Part shown: piece by piece, positions 55,268 through 64,000 of the stretch | Layout: the number at the start of each line of letters is the position of its first letter | How positions within the stretch are numbered: position 1 is the first letter of the stretch | Assembly (NCBI GenBank): GCA_034770075.1 | Contig: CM068380.1 | Coordinates: forward strand, 26,536,005-26,600,004 | Source: Aralia elata | Lineage: Eukaryota > Streptophyta > Magnoliopsida > Apiales > Araliaceae | Direction: 5' to 3' | DNA length: 64,000 nucleotides | Made by a program: the position numbers and the translations under genes | The notes under the pieces: model-generated | Seen by the model: the letters and a program-made list of their open reading frames with translations, nothing else | Database searches by the model: none | What the model was told of the DNA's origin: nothing

Positions 55268-57067
55268 TGAAAGTAGTATGCACACAAGCCAATCATATTT
55301 GATATGATGTAGCATATACTTTGTAATCTTATTCGATTGTTAAAGGCATTTTGCATTATCTACATGGTGCTGTTATATTAAATGTGATAAACCCATAGTT
55401 TTGAGCAATGCTTTTAGAATCATGATGGTGATCATGCTAATGAGATCTAAATTCAAGATAGCTCACAAACTTAAATTGTTCCTAATCGATGGATTAATAA
55501 AAAGGAGGATTAGTGAATCCGGATAGATTAGTACATACGTTGCTTGCTCTTATGAAGAGAATTATTGATCTCATAATCATTTGTGTGGAGACACTAAAGC
55601 AAGTATGTAGGTGCTTATTAGAGAATAAGTTCACTGAACGTGGCTCGCTAAGGAATACCTAATGGAGTTTTACTCGCCTGTCAATAGGAATTCCTCTAGT
55701 GATAGTAGTACAAGTGATCCTTGGACTTGAGATCATCATAGTATCTTGTGTATGATGAGTTATACTTTGACATGTCCCTTAAGACCTTTAGGGTATATCA
55801 AAGGGTATGATTGGGTATAATAAGTTGTACATGGAAATAGGTGAATGATCAACAAAGAATCTACCACTTCTAGTAAAAGGAGAGAATGTCCTATGTGATT
55901 CGATAAATGACGACTCAGAAGTCTTTGGCCAAAGCAGAATGAAATTAGAAAAGAGTTTCTAATTTGCATTAATCAGAGTTGTGCATTTCAGAATCGAAAT
56001 ACATATAATTAAATAAAATAAGACTTAACAGTAATTCCATGTCTTATATTTAATTGGGACATTGTATGGTAGAAGGATTGAATTGTACGGTAACTATGCA
56101 CTGAAAGGTTCTTTTATGATTAATGTTGAAATCTATATTATCTGGAAAGTCGTTGATCGCTAAGGGGGCTTACCCTTATTGTAGAATAAATATTATTTAT
56201 TTAAATGAATTAAATAGTTTAATTTATTTATTTAAATAAGATTAGAATTGTTCTAATTGATTTATTCACAACCGGTTTAATATGGAGAACCTAAAGGGTC
56301 ACACCGCAAAAGGAAAATATTTATTTAAGAAGTAAATGGCATAATTGTAATAATAAGTTAAGTGTATTTAATTTAGTCTATGGAGATAGAATAAATTAAA
56401 TAGCTTAATATTTATTATTTAATATTTTGGAAATATTAAAATATAAATTAATAAGAGGAGTCTTATTATTATTATTACTATTATTATTATTTAATTCTTA
56501 ATAGGGATTGGGAATTAATTAATAGAAGTACTCTCACATGAATTCCTAATTGGATTAGGAGTTTAATTTAATTAAAGGAGTTTAATTAGAATAGAAACCC
56601 TAATTCTAAATAGTTTAGGGAAGGGTTTTCCTACATCTATAAATAAGAGAAGTCTTATCATAGATTAGGGTTACACACTCTTGCATAAGAATTGTAGAGA
56701 GTACTTACAATTTCTATAGAGATAGAAATTAGGGTTTTGCCAACACCCATCTTCTTGAACAAGTATTATTCCTTGGTGGATCACCTCTAGAGGCCAAACA
56801 CTTGGGTGGCTAACGTTGATCAAAGGAAGGAATTTAATCGGTGGAATTCAAGGAGAACGCGAAGGAATTGGAGGTGAACTTGTACCTGAGGAAGCTAGAA
56901 TTCTACAAGGGTATAATTCTTATTCTCCATCTCTTTCGTTTAATTAATAATTGTGCATAAAGAAAGATCATGGTGATGGTTTGTATAAAATTTTAAAAAT
57001 CTGATTTTATCGCGCTTCCGCTTTATTAATGTAATTTGATTGCATTTCGCGTTATACAAACCTAACA
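55268..57067 (+). repeat. 5' LTR of copia-4
   Basis: 1,800 bp, TGAAAGTAG to CCTAACA. TATA box at 56638-56647. Confidence 0.92.
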
Positions 57068-57068
57068 G

Positions 57069-57082
57069 TGGTATCAAAAGCC
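57069..57082 (+). other. Altered primer binding site of copia-4
   Basis: TGGTATCAAAAGCC in place of TGGTATCAGAGCC, so pairing with the tRNA-iMet end is weaker after the first eight bases. Confidence 0.75.
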
Positions 57083-59135
57083 AAACTTTATGCGAATTAT
57101 TAATTGTTTTGATTCTGTATATACATTGATATGTGTTAAGAACAATTTAATTGGGCATAATTGTTTGTGTAAAATTATTTTATTTATTTTATTTATTTTT
57201 TATTTATTTTGATTTTATTTATTTTCAATTAAGATAAAAGGTTTATTTTGAATTGGAATATAATTAAAATTAAAAGTTTTATTTGAACTTGGAATTGTAT
57301 TCTACGTTAACTAGAATAAAGGAGTTTATTCATATATGGAATAGGATTCCATGTTTCCTAGAATAAAGGAGTTTATTCACATATGGAATAGGATTCCATG
57401 TTTCCTAGAATAAAGGAGTTTATTCACATATGGAATAGGATTCCATGTTTCCTAGAATAAAGGAGTTTATTCACATATGGAATAGGATTCCATATTTCCT
57501 AGAATAAAGGAGTTTATTCACATATGGAATAGGATTCCATGTTTCCTTAAAAAATAAAGATGTTTATTTTGATAAGGAATAGGATTCAACATATTTTATT
57601 TTCCAACAATTTTAAGTTAAAAATAAAGGTGTTTATTTTAAACTTGAAATTGGTTTCCATATTAATTAAAATAAAGGAGTTTATTTTGATTTGGAATTTG
57701 ATTAAAAATAAAGGAGTTTATTTTTATTCAAAAAATTGGATAAATTAAAATAAAAGAGTTTATTTTGATTTGGAATATGATTAAAAAAAAGAACTTTATT
57801 TTAATTGAAATTGGATTTCATGATAACTAATTATAGTTGGAATTGGATTCCATGATAACTAATTGGAGTTGAAATTGAATTTTATACTAACTAATATTGC
57901 CCATTAAATGATATCAATGCATATATGGAATGATTTTATTATTCATGGGATGAATGTTATTTATTGATACATATAGAGATATGTATGATAATAAATAGGG
58001 ATTGATTATGGACTATTGACCAATGTGTGTTTGGATTTATTTTAGTGGATGCTTGAATGTATGAGTTTTTATAAATGGGGTCTGCGTACCTCGTCTTCTC
58101 TAATTTTTTCTTAATGTAAATTCTATCTCCCTCCTATGTACTTCCCCTTGACTGCTGATCAAGGTTTCTATTTATTGTAAATAGTTTTTGTAATAGGACT
58201 AGTTAGAATTAATTTTGAAGAATTGAAGACAAAGAAGCAAGGAGCGCTTGAAGACCCGTTTGTAATGGAGCCCGGGTTTAAATGTAATAGTTATATTTAA
58301 ATTTAATTCTTGCACCCTAGGTTTGACCTTTTGGTTCACTTGGTGGCTCTAGTGAACCAAAATAGAATAAAAGTCCATAATCAATCCGGGTAGAATATAG
58401 TATTCTATATGTGCATGCTTACTATGTATATATTATATATTATACAACATGCTTCGCATGTTTAATAATATGACGCGTATTTTATATATATATGTGCATG
58501 CGCGCTAAACAAGATGAGACAAATAATAACAAACCCCTCAAAGAAATTATATTAAGTCCTAAGCGTTCAAAGATATTTGGAATATCGAACGTCGCCTTCT
58601 AGCATGGTAAAGCAATAGAGTATTAAATATTTAATATAAGTTTGTTGTGTCACACAAGGCAAATATTAAATATTTAAGATGTTGCTTTATCACATTTGAT
58701 GCTTATACATAGACTGAACGATGCTGTTTTGTTGTGTCACACAAGGACAGTATTTTTCTTTCGAATATATGGAAGTGCTAGGTTGGACTTAACTTGGATA
58801 ATTTTGATTCGGATGTGTCACACTTGATCAAAATAATCTAAGAGGCAAATTGAAAGGAGTTACATAGTGATGTAATTGACAATAGTTGTCTACCTATTTA
58901 TTTATATATCGTTTGTTGTGTCACACAAGGCTATATACATTTGAAATGGGATCCTTATTCTCACTAGCAAATCTTTAATTAGATTTGCCGAACTGTATAT
59001 TGAGGGTAATATAGTTTGATGAAAATAGTGGGAGATACCAATTTAAAATAAAGACCTAATTTATTTTGGTAATTAATTAAAATGAATGTACGCTAAAATG
59101 TTGTTAAATTACAAATTCATTTACAGAATTTTACG
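57083..59135 (+). other. 5' leader of copia-4
   Basis: A/T-rich leader without a gene. At the position of the GC hairpins of copia-1 and copia-2 it has TTTATTTA-type repeats (57175-57215). The minisatellite (57311-57545) and its degenerate copies reach to about 57840. The distal 1.2 kb matches the copia-1 leader, including three palindromic words at 58641, 58729 and 58912. Confidence 0.75.
57311..57545 (+). repeat. 47-bp minisatellite, five units
   Basis: Units start at 57311, 57358, 57405, 57452 and 57499 with CTAGAATAAAGGAGTTTATT and contain CACATATGGAATAGGATTCC, itself with GGAAT/ATTCC arms. Units differ by one to three bases. Copia-1 has only single related words near 18870-18960. Confidence 0.92.
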
Positions 59136-62100
59136 ATGTCTAATTCACTATCACTGCGGAGCATATTAGATGCTAATTAACCGAACCAAATTAAAAGGAC
59201 TGGTTAAAGAATTTGAGAATAGTTCTCAAGGCTGAAAAGCTATCTTATGTCTTTAATATGCTTATCCCTGCAATGGTTGCAGACAATGCCTCTGAGGAAG
59301 AGATTGCTACTTTTAGAAAGTGGCAAGATGATGCACAGTTGGCTCAATGCATCATGCTCGCATCCATGAGTAACGAGCTTCAGCGTCAGCATGAAACTAT
59401 GGATGCTCCTACTGTACTCCGGCACCTTCAAGGAGTTGAAGGGTGAGGAAAGTAGGACTATTAGATATCAGATATCTAAGGAGCTCTTCCAATCTAGAAT
59501 AACCGATGGCACTACAGTATAGACAAATGTCCTCAAAATGATCAATTTGATTGAACAATTGGGACAATTGGTTTTAATGGATGGAGAGTTGATCCAAGAT
59601 TTGATCTTGCAATCACATCCGGACTCTTTCTCACAAATTGTTGTGAATTTCACATGAACAAGCTATATGTCAGCCTGCCTGAGTTGCTTAAACATGTTAA
59701 AAACCGTAAAGAGTCACTTTCCAACCAAGAAAGACCAAGTCTTACTGGTAGATGATTCTTCCAGGGAGCGGAAGAGGGCCAAAAGATCTTCTTAAAAGAA
59801 GAACAATTCAAAGAAGGTAAATAGAAAGACAAAAATAAAGGACAATAAGAACAAGACTGATGCAGATAGCAAAGTAGTTTGCTTCCACTACAATAAGCCT
59901 GGATACTGGAAAGGAAAACTGTAAGAAGAATCTTACAGAGGGTAACCAGATGAAGCTTAGTGAGGCTTCGGTTATAGATACAGGTTTGTTCATGATTGAA
60001 ATAAATTTCTCTATAAGTCAAGGTTCTACTTGGGTATTGGATACCAGCTGTAGTTCTCACGTATGCGATCCAATGCAGAGACTAAGCAGAAGTAGAAAGC
60101 TAAACAAAGAGTAAGTAATCTTATGTGTGGGAATGGAGCAAAGGTTGCTGCATTAACCATAGGAACTTATAGTTTAGCGATGCCTACGGGCAAGTCTATT
60201 AAGTTAATAAATTGTTATTATGTTCCAGTTCTCTTTAGAAACATTATTTCTTTCCGTTGTTGGACAAGGAAGGTTCTGATATTATATTTAAGAACAATTG
60301 TTGTTCTATTTATAATGATAATGTTTTGTTTGAAACTGGAAGAATACTTGATAGACTTTTTATACTTGACTTACATGAAAAATATTTTGCAAATTGAACA
60401 AACTAGTAAAAGAAAAGGAGATGATCATTCAAAGAATTGAATATGTGTATTTAATGAAATACAAGTCTGAATCATTTGAAAGGTTCAAAGAATTCAGAAG
60501 TGAAACAAATTGACAAAGTATTAAGATTATTTGATCAGATCGAGGAAAGAATACTTGTGCAATAAGTTTCTAGATCATCTCAAAATGGTATTTTCTCATA
60601 ATGGACACCTTCTGATACGCAATAATTGATTGGTGTATCTAAAAGGAGAAATTGTACCTTGTTGGACATGGTGCAGTCTATAATGATTTTTACCGACATT
60701 CCAGTTTCCATCTGGGGTTATGCCCTAGAAACGGCTGCATATCTACAAAATAAGGTAACCTCAAAAATCTGGCCCCAAGACTCCATAAAGGTTATGGATA
60801 GGGAGGATTCCTAGTCTTAAGTATGTTAAGATAAAGGGTTGTCCAGCTTATGTGAAAAGGTTTCAAAGATAAGTTTGGGACAAAATCTGACAAGTGCAGA
60901 TTTGTGGGATATCCTAAAGAAAGTTTAGGGTATTATTACTATAATCCTACACGCTGCCTTCTTAGATAAAGGTGTTTATCATTGAAGGAGCTAGTGGGAG
61001 GGTAATAGATCTTGAAGGAGTTCAAGAACCACAAAGCACTTTAAGTCGAACCGAGGAACCTGTAGATAGACCTATTGTACCACAACTGAATCGTAAATCT
61101 GGAAGAGTACCGAAGATACCTATGAGGTATGGATTCATCATAGAGGATGATGATGAGGTACGCATCATAGAGGATAATGATCCAGTTATATACGATGAGG
61201 CTATAAGTAGAAGACACTCAGAGAAATGGCAGATGGCCATGAAATCCAAAAATGGACTCCATGTATGAGAACCAAGTATAGACTCTGGTTACTCCACAAA
61301 AGGGCATAGTGCCTAGAGTGTGAATATGGGTCTTTAAGATAAAGACTAGGGCAAATGGCAAGGTGGAGACCTATAAGACCAGACCTGTTTAAAAGGTTTT
61401 TCAAGTCAAGGAGTTGACTGTGATAAAACCTTATTACCGGGTAATGCTCAAGTCCATTTGGATTTTGCTTGTGATTGCAGCTTATTACGAAATCTGGCAA
61501 AATGGATGTGGAGACACCCTTCCTCAATGAAGACTTGAGGAGAATGTATGTATGATACAGCCAGAGGAATTTGTTTCAAATGTTGAAGCAAATCGTGTTT
61601 TAAGCTACAATGATCCATTTATGGATTGAAGCAAGCTTCTCAAAGATGGAACATTCATTTTGATGAGACAATCAAAAGAGTTTGATTTTATCAAAAACGA
61701 GAATGAACCTTGTGTGTACAAAAGGGTCAGTGGGAGCACTGTGACATTCTTGGTATTATATGTTGATATACTACTGACAAGGAATAACACACCAATGCTA
61801 CAGTCAGTAAAGATAACATTGTCTAAACATTCCTCCATGAATGACTTGGGAGGAGCATCCTATAAATTGGGGATATAAATCTATATAGATAGATTTAAAA
61901 GGATGTTCGGCTTGACCCAAGGAACGTATATTCATTTGATGCTAAAGGCGTTTAGCATGGCAAACTCCAAGAGAGGTCTCAAGGTGATGAGTCATGGAGT
62001 GAATTTCTCTAAAATTATCCCCAATTGAAGGAGAGATCGCATGAGTTACTATCATGTATGCAATGAATATACTAGGCTTGATGTTGATCAGTCATATTCT

Positions 62101-62613
62101 GGAGAAGATTACTGTAAGACAGTGATAAACATCTTTAGGTACTTAACCAGTACTAAAGATGTGATTATGATTAATGGTGGGTCTGAATTAAAACTAGAGG
62201 GCTAAACAGACTCAAGTTTTTCAGACTGACCAAGACGATAACAAATCCACTTTATGGTAAATCGTTACCTTGAAAGGTGGCGCAGTGAATTGGAAAGGTT
62301 CCAAACAGCAAAGAGTTGTTGGTTTAGTGACAAAGACAAAGTATATAGCTGTAAATGAAGCTACAAGTTGATTGTTTGGATGAAAAGTTCATTACAGAAC
62401 TAGGAATAGTTCCTAAGTCTCATCTTGGATTCAAACATGTGTTGCGGCACTTTCATTTGATTAGTGGAATCATTGAAAGAGGATAAGTCACTATAGAGAT
62501 AGTGGACTCTCAATAACAATATTGTATATCCATCTACTGAAGCTTTATCCAAACAGCAGGATGATCGTCACTTAGAGAAGAAGGGTATTAGATACCATGT
62601 CGATTGGCTTTAG
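59136..62613 (+). pseudogene. Decayed gag-pol of copia-4
   Basis: ATG at 59136 (MSNSLSLRSILDAN), with a stop at codon 15. It shares with copia-1 a one-base insertion near 59430, TAG at 59520-59522, the ~91-codon integrase deletion at GATGAT (60420-60425) and the YVDI motif at 61759-61770 that lacks one RT catalytic Asp. Private lesions include a ruined zinc knuckle (CFHYNKPGYW: Cys and His ligands both Tyr) and protease DTSCSSH in place of DTGCSSH. Many frameshifts follow through RNase H; TAG at 62611-62613 is followed by the intact polypurine tract AGTGGGAGAT. It cannot make working enzymes. Confidence 0.9.
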
Positions 62614-62627
62614 TGCAAGTGGGAGAT

Positions 62628-64000
62628 TGAAAGTAGTATGCACACAAGCCAATCATATTTGATATGATGTAGCATATACTTTGTAATCTTATTCGATTGT
62701 TAAAGGCATTTTGCATTATCTACATGGTGCTGTTATATTAAATGTGATAAACCCATAGTTTTGAGCAATGCTTTTAGAATCATGATGGTGATCATGCTAA
62801 TGAGATCTAAATTCAAGATAGCTCACAAACTTAAATTGTTCCTAATCGATGGATTAATAAAAAGAGGATTAGTGAATCCGGATAGATTAGTACATACGTT
62901 GCTTGCTCTTATGAAGAGAATTATTGATCTCATAATCATTTGTGTGGAGACACTAAAGCAAGTATGTAGGTGCTTATTAGAGAATAAGTTCACTGAACGT
63001 GGCTCGCTAAGGAATACCTAATGGAGTTTTACTCGCCTGTCAATAGGAATTCCTCTAGTGATAGTAGTACAAGTGATCCTTGGACTTGAGATCATCATAG
63101 TATCTTGTGTATGATGAGTTATACTTTGACATGTCCCTTAAGACCTTTAGGGTATATCAAAGGGTATGATTGGGTATAATAAGTTGTACATGGAAATAGG
63201 TGAATGATCAACAAAGAATCTACCACTTCTAGTAAAAGGAGAGAATGTCCTATGTGATTCGATAAATGACGACTCAGAAGTCTTTGGCCAAAGCAGAATG
63301 AAATTAGAAAAGAGTATCTAATTTGCATTAATCAGAGTTGTGCATTTCAGAATCGAAATACATATAATTAAATAAAATAAGACTTAACAGTAATTCCATG
63401 TCTTATATTTAATTGGGACATTGTATGGTAGAAGGATTGAATTGTACGGTAACTATGCACTGAAAGGTTCTTTTATGATTAATGTTGAAATCTATATTAT
63501 CTGGAAAGTCGTTGATCGCTAAGGGGGCTTACCCTTATTGTAGAATAAATATTATTTATTTAAATGAATTAAATAGTTTAATTTATTTATTTAAATAAGA
63601 TTAGAATTGTTCTAATTGATTTATTCACAACCGGTTTAATATGGAGAACCTAAAGGGTCACACCGCAAAAGGAAAATATTTATTTAAGAAGTAAATGGCA
63701 TAATTGTAATAATAAGTTAAGTGTATTTAATTTAGTCTATGGAGATAGAATAAATTAAATAGCTTAATATTTATTATTTAATAGTTTGGAAATATTAAAT
63801 ATAAATTAATAAGAGGAGTCTTATTATTATTATTACTATTATTATTATTTAATTCTTAATAGGGATTGGGAATTAATTAATAGAAGTACTCTCACATGAA
63901 TTCCTAATTGGATTAGGAGTTTAATTTAATTAAAGGAGTTTAATTAGAATAGAAACCCTAATTCTAAATAGTTTAGGGAAGGGTTTTCCTACATCTATAA
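62628..64000 (+). repeat. 3' LTR of copia-4, cut by the window end
   Basis: First 1,373 bp of the LTR, almost identical to 55268-56640. The TATA box would begin at the last bases of the window. Confidence 0.9.

Larger units (their letters stand above)
55268..64000 (+). mobile_element. Copia-4: recent non-autonomous copia element, truncated by the window
   Basis: 5' LTR (55268-57067), a degenerate primer site, a 2.05-kb leader with a 47-bp minisatellite, decayed gag-pol (59136-62613) and the first 1,373 bp of the 3' LTR (62628-64000). The visible parts of the two LTRs differ at only about four positions by eye, so insertion is recent, although coding is as decayed as in copia-1. It interrupts RT of the Tekay-type element and is the top layer of the nest. 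The target duplication cannot be checked because the 3' end is outside. Confidence 0.9.

Noticed and set aside
57311..57545. Five 47-bp repeats as a CRISPR-like array
   Set aside because: No spacers between units; it is a minisatellite in a retrotransposon leader.
1..64000. Host single-copy genes, tRNA or rRNA genes
   Set aside because: All longer open frames are retrotransposon genes or their antisense shadows; tRNA-like words found are primer binding sites only.

Overview
The window is a block of nested long-terminal-repeat (LTR) retrotransposons from a flowering-plant nuclear genome, probably heterochromatic. I see no host gene, rRNA, tRNA or CRISPR array. The elements belong to plant-specific lineages: a CRM-like chromovirus, Athila/Tat-type gypsy, Tekay/Del-type chromoviruses and one Ty1/copia family. 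Priming sites match tRNA-iMet (copia, CRM) or the TGGCGCC-type site of Athila/Tat. The species cannot be named from the sequence.

Layout. 1-913: end of an Athila-like pol (minus strand) with a small local inversion. 914-8748: a complete CRM-like element with TSD AAGAT. 8754-11831, 14332-14669 and 25526-28132: pieces of Athila-type gag-protease elements (minus strand), cut by a 2.5-kb solo LTR (11832-14331, TSD ATCTC) and by copia-1 (14670-25525). The 5' LTR of copia-1 itself holds an Athila-type solo LTR (15897-17987, TSD ATTCC). 28133-29451: a second gag-protease fragment. 29452-47365: two minus-strand copia internal regions joined through one shared LTR, with a 4-kb Tekay-type solo LTR (30988-35027, TSD TAATC) inside. 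47366-49045: 5' end of an Athila-type element. 49046-55267: Tekay-type element with a nearly open pol (minus). 55268-64000: copia-4, cut by the window end. The right half is nested five layers deep.

How the parts relate. Copia-1 and copia-4 share an RT active-site codon deletion, an integrase deletion and gag breaks, yet copia-4 has near-identical LTRs. They therefore look like a non-autonomous subfamily copied by proteins made elsewhere. Copia-2 and copia-3 keep the RT YVDD motif and are closer to the donor type.

Most unusual signal. Unrelated lineages here each carry a short, CpG-rich cassette made of inverted repeats (cores such as CTCGCC..GGCGAG, GGCGCTGCAGCGCC, CCGCC..GGCGG, GCGCGGCCGCGC) in the LTR or leader. 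Related elements carry different cassettes at about the same place, or none. One motif is shared between a CRM LTR and an Athila LTR. In the copia leader the cassette folds into three consecutive hairpins, with one compensatory base-pair change between copies. This modular cassette is the best candidate for an undescribed feature.
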